Shown piece by piece: positions 12,801 through 25,200 of a stretch of DNA of 64,000 nucleotides. Below the pieces are notes generated by a model. That model had not been told where the DNA came from. It saw only the letters and a list, made by a program, of their open reading frames with translations, and made no database searches. The stretch is from Brachionus manjavacas (Eukaryota > Rotifera > Eurotatoria > Ploima > Brachionidae). Position numbers and translations under genes: made by a program. Position 1 is the stretch's first letter; each line of letters begins with the position of its first letter. Location of the stretch: NCBI GenBank assembly GCA_019054805.1, contig JAHQIY010000013.1, positions 1,922,001 through 1,986,000 on the forward strand. The letters run 5' to 3'.

Positions 12801-15800
12801 ATGACCTCGAATCCGTTGGCCAAATTGGACATTTCTTCTATCAAAATTTTGAGACATGAAATGAACTTTAATTGCTGACAAAAAGTGTCCACAATTTTAT
12901 TCGAATCTTGTTCTTGGACCGCGTTCTCCGCCTCATTTATTGACTTGGCCACTTTTTCTTCACTTTTTCGGCTATCCAACTCGTCTAGCTTACTCTCACT
13001 TTGCTCATGTTCGTCCTCACTGTCACTCATTTTAAAATCAAGTTCCAACTCCAGTTGTTCATCTGGGAAAATTCTATTGCTCAAAGCATTAAAATTTGAC
13101 GCTGACCAGTCGACTAGACCAGCTTTTTGCTCCACTCGGCCTGCGTCACCACTGCTCAAATTGCCAATGGTCGCTTTTTCAATATCTACTGCTGCTGCTG
13201 CTGTTTGTGTTGCTGTTGAAACATACTTTGGCAAACGTCTAAGAATGTCAAGAGTAAGCAAGGGGCATCCGTTGATTAGATGATAAAATGCTGCAATAAA
13301 ATGAAGTCGCCTCTCAATCGAACTCACCTCTTTGTCTTTGATGCCGCTTCTGCTGCTGCTGCTGCTTCTAATGGAAATACTTTGGCCAAGCTCTTGTCTT
13401 AGAACAAGAGGATGGTTTTTTAAGAAATTGTAAAAATTGAACACATGCGAAATCATGGAATCTTTGGAGTTGCCCAAGCATGATATGGCCGACGAACACT
13501 TCAACATGTCCAAGTGGCCGACGTCAATGCTGTAGAGAGTGTTGAGTGCGTTTTTGTAGTCTTTGACGAACCAAAATGACATGCTCCTCAAAAATGGATC
13601 GGCACACTGGCCATTTAGGATTTCGTTTGTCAATATTTGCTCAATTAAATTGTTCTGTTGTTCGAAGTTTGTTTCGAAATAGAGTCTGGTGAGTACGAGT
13701 GCCAGCTGAATGTCGTTTAGATTGCGTAGGCAAACTTCGATGGCGTCTTTGAGACGATTGGCGAGCAGAAAAAAAGCGGCTGCGTGCTCAAATCGTTGTT
13801 TTCCCAAGAGGACAAAAGCGTTTTTCAAAGCGGCCGTTTGCCACTTTTGCTCGTTGAAGTCATTCTTGAAAAAGTCACTCATCCGAGTGTCCTTGGCTGT
13901 TTTGAACAAGGCCCACAAGACGCCTTTTTTCTTCAGTGCCAAATAGAACAAAGCCGCATCGAGCGGATCGTTCTTTTGCTGATAGCTGAACTTGGCAATT
14001 TTTTCAACCAGCTGCTTTAGAATAGCCGGCGACTTGAGCCACCATCCGATGCCATATTGTTTCAAGTGGGCCCACGTTAAATTCAACTTGTCGTCGGCGT
14101 TGATTATTTGATTGAGCAGGTCTTGTTCGCACTCGGAATGAAAAGCCCAAGCAAAATTGGCCGAGCCCAGACCAATCGATTGTAAACTTGTCCTCAAACA
14201 ATTGGGCAGTGTTCGCACAAGATAATTGTACGAGCGAAGAGAGAGCAAAAATTTGAAGCCACAATCATCGACCACACTGGCTTGGCTGGTCGACTGGTCG
14301 CGCATTTTGTTTGTCTTCAAGTCACAGTTTAGATTGACTATGGTGTCCGCCAATGCGACCAAGTACATTTGGTCAGTGCTCGTCAAGCCATTCAGCTGAA
14401 CAAACTGCAAATATTCTACTAGCAAATTGCAGGCTTTTTTGTCAAAGTCATGGTTCGAGTCCATGAGTAGGCTTTTTTTGAAGTCCAATTTTTCTTTTTG
14501 CTGCTGCCGCTCAATTTGTTGCTGCTTTTCGTCTTCGTCGGCCAAAAAGTCGATGACCTCATCGCTTGAGAAAACAGCGTCCGAATCTGGATGTTGGTGA
14601 TGGTGCGCAAACAAGTCTTCTTGGTGGTCGGCTAACTTTGGATGGCCATCTCTCGGTACTTGGTCATCGGCCGAGTACAAATGAAAAAGCGGCAGAGGAG
14701 GTATGCTATCGATTTGGAGAAAGTTCAACACATGCTCTTCTGGCAATTCCATTTCGTTTGTCACCGACATTTTTCTTTTTTTGAGCTTTTTTTCGGCCGA
14801 ATTGGTCGCCCTGTTGTTTTTGATTTTGAATTCGTTGTCAATGATGCAACGAGTCAAGTGCAACAAAATGGCCTTTGCATGGTTCACTTTGCCCGAGTTC
14901 ACAAGTTCGACAAGTTGTTTTGGATGATACTGGGGCAGTATGGGACAAACGTTTTTGGCATGCATAAAAAGTCCACTGTCTTGAACAAGTTCGAGCGCTT
15001 GGCCTTCGTCGAAAATTTTCTTTCGCTTTGGCCTTTTGCCATTGTCCAAGTCCAAGTGAGAACGAAAGTGGGAATGTTTGCGGCTCGAATTGGCACTGTT
15101 CGCGTCTTTGCTGCTCAGCTGCAAGTTCAATTTGTTCAAGTCGAGAACACTGGCATTTTTTGAAATCAAAATTAAATTTCTCACTTTTTCGCTCTCGTCG
15201 CTTGTTTCTTCTTGAATAGCTGCTGTTTGTTTGTTGGTAATCGGTGACCATTGAGAATACACCTGCATTTCTGTGTTCAAGCCTATTACCAAGAGGCCTT
15301 CGCGCACCCATTTCATTTGAGTGGGCAGTGCTTGTTGGTCATCAGCCGAGTCCAATTCAAATGACCTAACCTCAGTCCATTTGAGAAATGAATCGGAGTC
15401 GGCGTGCTCGCTATTTGACCAATTTGATTGTGCGTCTGCACTACTGGCCCCAACTTGGTCTTCGCTTTGTGTGTCCTTTTTGCAGTCAGTGTGCGACTTT
15501 TGATTTTGTTCCAAATTTTTGGTCTTGCACGAATAGACCAAAATTTTGTTTCCCACACCGATGGTCAAAATGTGCGAGCCGTTCTCATTCGATGCCCAGT
15601 CCAGCTTAATTAAACTGGTGTTTTTGAATTTGCACACATTCACGCTTCTAGTCTGACAGACAGCCGGAGAGTCTGACTTGTTTAGTTGGTCGTTTAGATT
15701 GTTGGAAAATTGACGCTTGATCGAAATTTTGGCAGCCGTACTTGGTATCTCGGGCGTTTTGGCATTGAGTGGCGCATCAGTGAACACACCAGTGCTATCA

Positions 15801-18800
15801 GCGTTGGCAAATATGGCAAATGAGTTGCTGCTTGGAATAGAGGCCAAATTGGACGCGTGACACGATCCATTTGCACTATTGGCCGTGTTCGACTGGCTGC
15901 TGCTACTGGCCGAAACAGATGCACATGTTGACGGCACGTTGGACGATCCGAAAAGAATGTTTTTAAATGAGTGAGTGGATCTGGCGGGCCTGATGGGCTG
16001 CGAATTGCCAAATATATAATCGAAATCAATGCCAGAGTCGATTTCGGGCAAAACAATATTCTTTAGGCAAATGGTGTCTTCGAGCTTCCATGCACAGCCT
16101 CCACTCGATTCACACTCGTAAATTTTAACAAAATAGGCTTTGGCGTTTTTTTTCGAGGCCGCACTTTTCAAGCGCTGTTTGCAAGCTACTGCAAACCGGC
16201 TGTTGTACGAGCATGCAATTGTCAACGGAAAAACTCCACTCAAGTTCACTTGACTGCTGGTGGCGGCGTAATTGTTCGCCATCCATTCCAAAAATTCGTA
16301 CTCCTCTCCACCTTTGACTCTACATGACCAAAATCTCACAATGCCGTCCGAACACGCTGTAGTGAACAAGTAAGGAACTTTGTTTCGACAAAACATGGCA
16401 CTAGAGGCCAGATCGGCTGCCGCTGTTGCTGCACACGACACGTAAACGTCATCGGGCAAATTTAGCTCTTGCTGGCAAACTCTTGTGCTCTTAATTGTCA
16501 GTCTGTTCTTTTCGTCCGAACTTTGTGCAAGAGATGATATGCTAATCTTCCACATGTGCACAATCTCCACAATTTTTCCACTCTTGTTCAGCACACCGCT
16601 TCGCTTTTTTTCCAGTAGCACCAAAAAGTAGCTCTCTTCGAACTGATTGTTCGAGTTCAGAGTCACTTTGGCTTCATCGTTGATCAAATTTTCCTGGTAA
16701 ATGTGAAACAAATCAGCTTTTGTCCAATTTGACATGCTCGAATCGACCAGCTTTTCGAGCTCAATGATGCAGCCAGGCCTAGCAGTCGATTGAATGCTGA
16801 CAATGTTAAAACTGTTGTTGGGAATTTCGGTGGTGTTCGAGACTCCGATAGAAGAGTCGGCCGACACACAACTTGAAATCGACGAATTAGTGGTTGCTTT
16901 GGTGAATTTAGGAGATGTTTTGGTGCACTCGTGTAAAAGCGTTCTTGCATCGAAAACAGCTTGGTAGATGGTGATTTGAGAGGCGTCAGTGGAAGCAAAC
17001 AGAGTGCTTGGCGAAGCCGAAGACGTGCCCAGAGTTGACGATGGCAGAAAGCAAGGAAACCACGCTATATTCTCGAAAGCGTTCGGTTTCGAAGAGTCGA
17101 TGCGGGCCAATTCAAATATGCCGCCCGTTCTACACAATGGCCCCACTGGCTCTACTCCCCAAATAACAATGCCTTTTTGGTACTTGGCATAGAACTCTGA
17201 ATCCTCACTTTGTCCCATTTGACAAGACTTTTGCTGCGTGTTTAAGTCATTGACCGAATTGGTGAGCAAAAAAGGCAGGATCGGATGAGATGTGATGTCA
17301 CTGACTTTAAAGCGATGGCCACAAACTCGGTACAAATGGCTGACATTTAGCAGAGATTGGTACTTTGAGTGGTCTTGAAATTGGATTCGCCACAAGTTCA
17401 ACGTGCCATTGTTGTGCTTGGACACCAGGTTTACAGCTCCTGCTTCGTAAAAATATTCATTGTCCAGCTCGGGCTTTTCCAAATTTGACATCACTGGCTC
17501 GATGTACAAAAAGCTGGAGTTTGTTAGCGAACTCGAGTCGCCGATTGGAAACGAGTGGGGAATTTTTGCGTGAAAGCTTACTTGCGCTTGACGATATATG
17601 TTGCCGGGCATGTTTTCGTCCAGCCAGTCCACCAGCCAAATGAGAACACTTCCATCTAGCGGATGAATGCAAAACAAAACATCGTGACTGTCAAACCAGT
17701 CTTTGAGCATTTGATCTAGTTTTTGGTCTATTGAATTGTCGAAGAGTAAATTTTTGGTCTCGTCATCGAGATTGATGTTAAGCAAGGAGTCGAGTGTGAA
17801 ATCAGTAGCGGACGCTGTTTCGTCCGATTCTGTCAAGTCTTCGCACGACCATGAATGCCAATCGGCTCCACTTTTTTGTTGTTGCTGATAGACTTTTTTC
17901 AACTTTTGATAGATTTCTTTGGAAAACAACTCGGCCGTGTACGTGAAATGGAAATCTTTGTTTTGCATCCAGTGAACAACAAAGTTTTTGGAATCTTTTG
18001 AATTTGGCTGGTTTAAATTGGGCAATAGATGAAGAGGTATGCAAGATGCGTCCGGATCAATGAGCCCAGCTAAATGAAAATGAAACGCTCGGCTTATTGA
18101 CTGCTGGTAGTGGGAAGCCGCTGTGCCAGAAACAATTTTGGGCATGGCTAAAAATTCGTTAGTGCTAGCTGCTGATTGAAGTAATGGAGGACTTGTTGGA
18201 ATGTTGCACTTGTCCGACTTGGTTTGCTCACTGTTTGAACCATAGAGCTGATTTGACCCCATTGAAGTTAGAAAAGACAGATTTGAATTAGACGAATATG
18301 CGTTATGTATGTTCGTAGCTTTTTCGGAGTTAAGAGAGACCGGTTTTGTTGAAAAATGGGGAAAATGAGTTGAAATCCTTAGTTTTAAATTGAGTTGGTT
18401 TTTTTTAGATTTTATTTTTTTTTTGATTTTTTTTTTTTTTTGATTTTTTAATAAAGCATCAAAAAATCGTCAAAAATTTGATTCAAAAATTCAAGGACTA
18501 TTTATCAGATTTTGATAGAAATTAATACAAACCTCATCTTTTGGAGCTTGTGAAATAGCTTTTTTTTGTGTCTAACTGATTTTGAGTTTGTCAAAAAAGA
18601 ATTGGTGCCTGGGTTTGAATGAATGTTAGCTGTTCCACTAGATTCGGAGTCTACCATTGGCGAGCTGGCCGATGATGATGGATTGTGCGTATGTTGGGTT
18701 AGCCCATCGTCTGGCAGAACAGTCTCAGTCCAAATACGACAAATGTTATCCTTGCAGCATGTAATCAATGAGTTCGAAACCATGCCTCTAAATTTGGTCA

Positions 18801-20003
18801 AAAATTGAAGATTTTATCTTTTTATTTGTAGAAAGAAAAAATTAATAAATTGGCTTAACTACCTGGGCATGAATTTGCTTATTTGTCGCCAAGACAGACA
18901 TGTAACTGCTCGTGGATGAGCCAAATATATAAAGTCGTAATCAAGTTTTGCAGAATCTAAATAATTTGAGCCTTGAGACAAATGGAAATTAAAATTTATT
19001 GGAATTTATTCAAAATTTATAAATACTTTCATGCCATATTTTCACCAGTCGGTCATTCTGTTCATATTTTTAAGGTTTAAAATTTCATTTAAAAAAAAAA
19101 ACAAAATATTGTATAGCTAGCTTACATGTCCGTAAGAAGCAAAAAATGAGCCGTCAGGAGAAAATTTTACAAATTTAATTGAATCAACTATCCTGTTTTT
19201 AGGATGATTTTAGAATAAAAATTTTTAATAAAAAATAAAAAAAGAAAAACTTACTTGGATTCCCATATTTTAATAAATATATTAGGATTTTGTTCTTCTT
19301 CAGATTGTTTGTGTTCATTGCATGGAAAAACATCGGTTTCATCACAGATAGAGAATTTTACAGGTGAATCTTCATTCATTTTGATGTTATTACTATTCTT
19401 TGTGTCAGCATTTGGGTTGTATGTCCAAATTTGTAAAGTTCCAATCGAGCAGCCAATTAGAATACGCTGACCATCATTGTTCCACGAAACGCATTCAACA
19501 TCCGACTCAAGCTCAATCACACCAACTTCGATCCATTTGTAATGGATATTCTTTAAGAGATTGAATAAAAAAAATGATTTAAGAAGTTATGTATGTATAT
19601 GTGGATTTTACATGGGTTGCTTTTTTGGCAGAAGGCGTAGGTTCAAAAATGAACACTTTGTTTGAATATGCCGCTGCTATCTTAGAATTAGAAAAATTTA
19701 ATTTTTTTTTTTCTTTAAAAAATATAAACCTTTCCCGTGTCCAGCGTGCAATCGATACATCTAATAATTGCATCCGAGTTATGCTTGCTAGATGAAATAA
19801 TCTGAACCCTGTCAAAATTGGATGACAAAATGATTAGATTTCTTCCTGAACCATAGGTCTTAAATTTAGTCGATTCGTTATGTGTTCGTAAAATTCAAAA
19901 GTGATTATGTTCTTACAGTAAAATGATTGTGTCCAACACTGCCCACCGCCACACTATTTTCAAATATATTGGCAGCTCCTGTCAAGACTTGATGTCTATT
20001 CAT
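3832..20003 (-). CDS. DMXL: DmX-like protein (rabconnectin-3 alpha / Rav1 family), 17 exons
   Basis: Large WD40 scaffold whose relatives (DMXL1/2, yeast Rav1) bind the V-ATPase and promote its assembly. Coding exons on the minus strand: 20003-19917, 19858-19730, 19680-19612, 19550-19255, 19192-19126, 19057-19027, 18971-18863, 18787-18533, 18377-11689, 9180-8981, 8897-8657, 8596-8374, 8308-8041, 7973-7680, 4757-4697, 4635-4282, 4223-3832. All phases agree and sum to 3255 codons including the stop, a little longer than vertebrate DMXL. The protein starts MNRHQVLTGAANIFENS, close to the family start. N-terminal WD40 repeats fill residues 1 to about 350 (LAHPRAVTCLSWR; CRIWTETVLPDDG). The Rav1-type central region is nearly all in one 6.7-kb exon, and C-terminal WD40 repeats run from about 2987 to 3254 (GSAEGSVKVW, LLSCGADGTL). 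The 9181-11688 intron is packed with transposons. The gene is head-to-head with a V-ATPase gene. The family assignment is firm; exact small-exon edges are my inference. Confidence 0.95.
5841..6495. repeat. Inverted pair of GGGGCAA..GGGTTAA motifs
   Basis: The minus strand at 5881-5841 and the plus strand at 6462-6495 carry related sequence of the form GGGGCAAnTGGGTnAAAATC, then GGnTAAnnGGGTT. The copies face each other about 600 bp apart. Further GGTTAACC and CCGGGTTA motifs lie at 5655-5800 and 6500-6580. The arrangement suggests the two ends of an old non-autonomous transposon, but no target duplication or coding sequence was found, so its class is unknown. Confidence 0.5.
6236..6270 (-). 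repeat. Dispersed element 3' tail, copy 1
   Basis: On the minus strand this reads CTGTACCGAGCTAATGCTCC then TTCAGCAT. It matches copies at 48320-48350 and 61781-61812 (GAGC, a short loop, GCTCCTTC, then GATTAAAAA in the other two). It probably marks the end of a retroelement family. Confidence 0.55.
7140..7500 (-). mobile_element. Broken LINE reverse transcriptase inside DMXL intron
   Basis: Minus-strand reading gives, in order, YFDISKAFDRVLHHRLIYKL (RT catalytic block A with the first Asp), EGVSQGSVISPLLFSIF (block B) and, in a shifted frame, LFADDFATFF (block C with the paired Asp). This order is diagnostic of non-LTR reverse transcriptases. At least one frameshift separates blocks B and C and there is no long intact frame, so it is inactive. 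It sits in the same transcriptional orientation as its DMXL host gene. Confidence 0.8.
9381..10459 (+). mobile_element. Internally deleted piggyBac-family transposon with TTAA duplications
   Basis: Both ends abut TTAA (9381-9384 and 10456-10459), the piggyBac target. Inward from each TTAA the sequence begins CACTAnAAGGACC, and subterminal copies of AAGGACC and an AnTGACnGC block recur in mirror order. Inside, 9728-9922 encodes YNKTKVGVGSVDQ and TRRWPVCVFYNILNI, the conserved C-terminal part of piggyBac transposase (DDE_Tnp_1_7). 9924-10184 continues in another frame with the degraded cysteine-rich end (CQIRMC, LCASC). Only about the last 150 residues survive and the frame is broken, so the copy is dead. 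At about 1.08 kb it is well under the 2-3 kb usual for complete elements. Confidence 0.9.
10656..11065. mobile_element. hAT-type MITE with perfect 8-bp target duplication
   Basis: A 394-bp element (10664-11057) is flanked on both sides by ATTATTTG (10656-10663 and 11058-11065). Its ends are inverted: CAGACTTGTTTTTAAGTCAC at the left, and CAGACTTGTTTTTAACTCAC on the opposite strand at the right. Subterminal AAGTC/GACTT repeats fill both arms. An 8-bp duplication and a CAG start are hallmarks of the hAT superfamily. There is no transposase, so it is non-autonomous. It interrupts the Tc1/mariner transposase fragment that resumes at 11066. Confidence 0.9.
11066..11251 (+). mobile_element. Tc1/mariner transposase C-terminal fragment
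   Basis: The plus strand reads FWSLLKRKVYEDDWEAKTHD then QLRLRMLKCLREI, and after a frameshift VVKSWIDKIRKK with TGA at 11249-11251. This is the typical end of Tc1/mariner (IS630-type) DDE transposases, where NPIENxWSxLKRKVY precedes a helical tail. The part upstream of FWS is degraded, and the hAT MITE sits immediately before it. Removing the MITE and one duplication copy restores the flank into the CRPFGDFW reading. Plus-strand 10500-10655 may be more of the same gene but is not recognisable. Confidence 0.7.
11254..11515. mobile_element. Mariner-type MITE, TA duplication and 28-bp inverted ends
   Basis: A 258-bp interval is bounded by TA on each side (11254-11255 and 11514-11515). Its ends are inverted repeats starting ACGTAATCATCCGAATTGAG (left) and ACGTAATTATCCGAATTTAG (right, opposite strand), agreeing at 26 of 28 positions. 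There is no coding capacity. It starts three bases after the stop of the Tc1/mariner transposase fragment. Either it is an independent insertion or it derives from that element's ends. Confidence 0.75.
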
Positions 20004-20621
20004 TTAGATTTTCAAGTCAAATTTCTAAAGCTAGACAAAAATGTAAATTGACGGACGATTGAGAAAAATTTTTGCTCATAAATCAAAAGTTTCCTTCATT
20101 GTGAGCCAATTTCCAACTAAAAGAAAACCCTAGCAATATCTGCTTTATATTCTTTTGCCCATAATATTGTCACATAATTATGCACTTGGGATTGAAATAA
20201 TTTTTAATGCTCGAAACTTAAACATCATCAGTGCAAACATTATTACGTTTTCAATTTGCTAATAATTAAAATTTATTATAATAAAATGTATTTGAATGAA
20301 AGAAAATTATAGAAATCTATCTTATTTTAAATATGCATACAAATAGAATAAAAATCCATAATTTACAACAACAACAAAAATTCCAACTTTCATCTCATCG
20401 TCCGTGTATTTGCTGTTCTAGCTAACTTTATGGAAAATAAAAAAAGAAGAAGATCTAGCTATTGCTTAAACTGGTAAAAAGCTTGTTTAAGTTGCCTAAT
20501 AAACCAGTTTAAAAAAAAGCTTTCATTAATAAAAAATCACTTGATTAATATTCGTCATATGACATAGGATTTTAAAATTAAAAATTTTTTTTTATATTTT
20601 TAGAAAAAAAAAATTGAGAAG
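20004..20621. promoter_or_regulatory. Divergent promoter region between DMXL and ATP6V0D
   Basis: This 618-bp stretch separates the start codons of two oppositely transcribed genes, so it must hold both 5' untranslated regions and both promoters unless distant non-coding exons exist. A TTAAACTGGT/ACCAGTTTAA inverted pair lies at about 20467-20515, with AAAAAGCTT near each arm. I see no CACGTG (CLEAR-type) box in it. The transcription starts are not determinable from sequence alone. Confidence 0.65.
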
Positions 20622-21731
20622 ATGTTTCTAGACGTTTTGTTTAACATCGACAATGGCTATTTGGAAGGTCTTGTTCGAGGATTTAAAAGTGGCATCCTCA
20701 AAAATCAAGATTACATAAACTTGGTTCAATGCGAAACTTTGGAAGACTTGAAATTACATTTGCAAACTACAGATTACGGTAATTTTTTGGCTAACGAGCC
20801 CGGTCCATTAACAGTCAGCGTGATTGATGAAAAAATTAGAGAAAAATATGTACTCGAGTTTCAACATTTAAGAAACCATGCTGTCAAGCCATTGAGCAAA
20901 TTTCTAGACTACATTACTTACTCCTATATGATTGACAACATCGTTCTATTGATCACCGGTCATTTGCATCAACGGAGCATTCAAGAATTGCTTCCAAAAT
21001 GCCATCCCTTGGGCATGTTTGAACAAATGGGAGCTATAAATGTGGCTGACACATCGGCAAGCTTGTACAACGCCATCATAATAGACACTCCATTAGCTCC
21101 TTATTTTATTGATTGCATTTCTGAGCATGACTTAGACGAATTGAACATAGAAATTATGAGAAATACTTTGTATAAGGCTTATATAGAAGATTTTTACAAT
21201 TTTTGCAAAGAACTAGGTGGTCCAACAGAAGAGGTTATGTGTGATCTGCTAGCATTTGAGGCCGACAGAAGGGCATTCATGATTACTATTAACTCTTTAG
21301 GTGTTGATTTACCCAAAGACGAACGCTCCAAACTTTATCCAAGATGTGGTAAATTGTATCCAGATGGACTTAATCAATTAGCCAAAGCTGAGGAATATGA
21401 TCAAGTCAAAATGATAGCTGAAAGTTATGCAGTAATTTTTTTTTTTTTTTTTCAAGTTCGAAAGCATTTTTTCTAATTAAAATATTTGAAGGATTACAGA
21501 CCATTATTTGAGAATGTCGGTACTAATCCAGCTGATAAAACGATTGAAGATAAATTTTTTGAGCAAGAAGTTAAAATGAATCTGAACGCTTTTATGAGAC
21601 AATTTGGTTTTGGAGTTTTTTATTCATTTTTAAAGCTTAAAGAACAAGAAAATAGAAACATAATATGGATTGCAGAATGTGTAGCTCAAAAGCATAGAAC
21701 AAGAATAGACAACTACATACCAATAATGTAA
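20622..21731 (+). CDS. ATP6V0D: V-type proton ATPase V0 subunit d, two exons
   Basis: Subunit d caps the membrane c-ring of the V-ATPase and couples it to the central stalk of the V1 motor on endolysosomal and other acidic membranes. Exon 1 is 20622-21431 and exon 2 is 21492-21731. The 60-bp intron (GTAATT to AAG) falls between codons, joining AESYA to DYRPLFENV. The product is 349 aa, almost the same as human ATP6V0D1 (351). Conserved blocks include [15 protein letters not shown] at the N-terminus, [28 protein letters not shown], and the C-terminal [17 protein letters not shown]. No truncation or frame break was found. It is divergent from DMXL (starts 618 bp apart) and convergent with PATL1 (stops about 550 bp apart). 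An AATAAA lies in the 3' flank near 21930. Confidence 0.97.
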
Positions 21732-22281
21732 TGGTTGATCAGTACACTTCTCTAATAGATATTAATGTCAGAAATTGAATTGAATTTTTCTTTTTTATTA
21801 AACTTTTAATATTTAATTTATTCGTAATTTTATTTATCATTTGTTTCCTTATTTGTAATAATTTGATGATTTTAGTGAAAAAGAAAGTCTAAATTTCGTT
21901 TTTTTTTATTAGCCCACAACATAAAAACAGAAATAAAAATATTGTCTGTATTTAGTCTTTTTTTTTAAACTATTTCACTGACAAAAAAAGTAATTGAAAT
22001 TTATGATTAAAATAAAAAAGTTCGAAATTTTATTAAATTAATATTTTACTTTTTTAATAATACTTTGATCATTGCAGATATTGAATCAATTTTTAAATTT
22101 CCAAATTTAATGCATAGATTATAAAAAACAGAAAAATTCCGAATCTTTTATTATTTAAAAAAATTTCCAAAATTTTTTTAAGAAACAGTTAAATAAGCTC
22201 ATTTAAGATTAAAATCGATGAAAATTACATCAAATTACTAAGAATGCAATGTTCATAATAATTAGCATAATTATTTTGCAA

Positions 22282-25200
22282 TCATGAATCGTCTGTCATT
22301 TGATTGAAAAGTTGTTTAAGCTTGGCGTCATTTTTCTTCCATAGATCGATATTTATAGCAAAATTGTTAAGTATAGAATTAAAATTCAATGGACATATTT
22401 CATAAACATTCCATTTGTTATTGCTTTTATCATCTTCGATTTGACCAAGACCGTGAAGAAACATGTTTAAAAACGATGTCCTAGAATTTTTTTTAAAATT
22501 AATTTTCACCAAAATAAAGAAAGCTCTCAATTTACATTACCATATAGCTTTGACTTCTGTATCAAAATCATCTTGGTTAATCAGCTCCGACTTTGAAACA
22601 AATTTGAGCAGGTATGTTAGGCCAAACTAAAAATTTATAAAATTACATAAAAATCAATAAGAGAAAAAAATACTTTATTAGTGAATATTATTTTATAAAT
22701 TTGATTTGACTGTCTCGAATAGAGCTTTACAAATTGTTCGACTATTTGCACTAAATCGTTGAACTTTTGCGTGTCAATAGCATAGCTTATTTGACTGTAA
22801 ATATCATCGAGCGATATATTATTTTTGGAAACAATGTATAAATATTGCATGAAGTAACCAAGTATTTGTTTGGTTTGATGCTTTAGTAAATCAAAAATTT
22901 TAAATAAGTCAAATTATTTAGTGCTATTTTTTAATTACAAGGTTTAGAGATGGTAGACATTTTCCAAGAAGTCGCTTTCCTTTTGGCACAAAAAGATAGT
23001 GGGGAAAATTTTCGGAGCACATCAATGACGCAAGCTTATCGACTTTAGTACGACGTTCTGTGAACAAAGTCGCCCTAAAGATTTAAATTTATTTAAAGAT
23101 CTTAGATTTTCTCATTTGGGTTTAAATTTCTAATAATTGTAAGTAATTTTGTTTTTAGTCAAAATGACTCAAAGGGTTTTTCAATCATGTGACAAATCAA
23201 TGTTGTTGTTTTTTTTTTTTGATTATTTATTATTCAAAATAGCTTTGAGTAGTAAAACTCCTTTCGCCATTGTAGTTTAAGGATTTTCTCTAAAAATATT
23301 TAAAAAGGAAAAGGCATTCAGGAAGTTAGCACAATTTGAAGAGGAAAAAGAAGAAATTTGAGAATCTATCAAGGGGGTTTTGAATTTGGGGCTTCATGAG
23401 CTTTCAATGAAGACATTAATATAGTCATATATAAGCTGGGTGATCAATGGATTTTTTCTCATTAAACTATTTTTAATGTACCTGTTCAGTAGATTTCTAA
23501 GTCTAGTTTTGATTTTGCCAATTTTCTGATCTTCGAGAAGACTAAAAAACTGAATAGATGGTATGTCAAATGGTAAGTGATAAATTGACTTAAAGGAAGT
23601 ATTCTGAAGTACCTGTAGTTTTTGCATGTTTGTTCCAGAAACACGAGATAGGGTAAAAAAACTTTAGTCTAAAATGGAATCTATAAGTGCGTTATAGATT
23701 CCTAAGAGTGTTTTTTTACTTAATTTTCCAAGATTTGTGGGACAGGATCTTAACTAGATTCACTCTATCGTGACACAAAGAACGAATAAACTCAACTTGG
23801 GAGTTAAAGCAAAATTTTTGGTCAGATTTTGTTCTAAGAAAGACTGGAGAGTCTGTGCATGGAATTTGCTTGCTAAAAGGTTTTAGTCTTAGCTTGTTGT
23901 TTTTGTAGGGGTTACCAGAGAAGATTGAATAGCTACACTTGTCAGCGAACATTTTTAATCTCCATTTTTGTGTCACCATCGTTGATTTTTTTTTTAAAGT
24001 AACTATTTATAATGTTAGTAATGTGTCCGTATTTTTGAAGATAAAAAAAAATTATATAAATTATCTTTAAAAAGTTTTTTAATAGTTCGTTTTAGTCAAA
24101 AAACGTGTAAAAAAATTTCAAACAACGTTGAAGCATATCTTTTAAAAAAAAAACATTAAAGCCAATGATGCTTGTAATTTGCAAAAGATTGGAGAAATTG
24201 TTTGTACTTTTTTAACTTAGTGAGAGAGAAAATTTTTTTGTTAACTGCTTGTTCTTTAAACTAATAAAATATTGTGCCAAATTATGTAATTATTTTGAAT
24301 AATTTGAGGTGAGAAAATCGCAACAATTTTATTTTCGCTTTGAAGTTTTGTTCTTCTCTTTAGACATTCACCTGAGGTAAATTAAATCTCGTGCTTTTCC
24401 TTTTTTGTGCATTCGCTTTTTTTCTTCATTTAAAAAGCTTACAAAACATTTAGTCTTGTGATAAGCTTTGTGGCAAAGTGAAATAAAAGTGTCGCGTTAA
24501 GAAGAATTTCATTTTTTGTTTAAGAAAGAAACCAAAAAAGCCAATTAATTTGTGTGTAAATGCCTTGCCTGATTAGTTAACAATTACTATGCTGTAAAAT
24601 AATTTGAATATTGCTAGAGATAAAAATCAGCAAGGAAATCACAAGGTGAGTGCAACGCTATTTGAGTATATAAGTATTTTCATAATAAATTTTAATATCT
24701 CATTGAAAACACGTGCAAAAAATAACCATCGTCAAGCGATTGTTTTCACGAATAAATTATGAGTGAAAAGATCCAAGTGAATGCAGAGCTTGGCCAACAT
24801 GCTCTCAAGGCATATTTCAAAATTTATTATGCTAATCAAATGTCAAAACTTTGAATTCAATTTTGATAGGAAAAAAAGAATAATTTTCTTCTAATTTCAA
24901 ATAGAATTTTGAAAATATTTCGTACATAGGCACACAACTCATACACTAAGATAGACGCACACACACACAGACACATATATGCTAGCTTGCAATTTCTCTC
25001 TCATTCTCTGTACTTTTTTGATTTTTTGTTATTGTTTTTTTTTGTTTGGAAGAATTTAGACTTTTGCGTTTGAAGTTTTTTGAAGACTGCAGATTTTGAG
25101 TCGCATTCTGCTCCGCAAATTAGTCCGAATCAAAATGACGTTCCAATTTGAATATGACAAGCATGCCTCAAATTAACCAGCACCATTGAGCCGCAGACAA

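Noticed and set aside
12885..13283. 132-aa serine/leucine-rich plus-strand frame
   Set aside because: Antisense shadow of the acidic Glu/Ser-rich DMXL region.
14642..15163. 173-aa plus-strand frame inside the DMXL large exon
   Set aside because: It is antisense to a conserved coding exon, has a low-complexity composition mirroring the sense codons, and no splice or family support.
20004..20621. CLEAR/TFEB-type CACGTG site in the DMXL/ATP6V0D promoter
   Set aside because: Looked for because lysosomal genes often carry it; no CACGTG is present in the interval.
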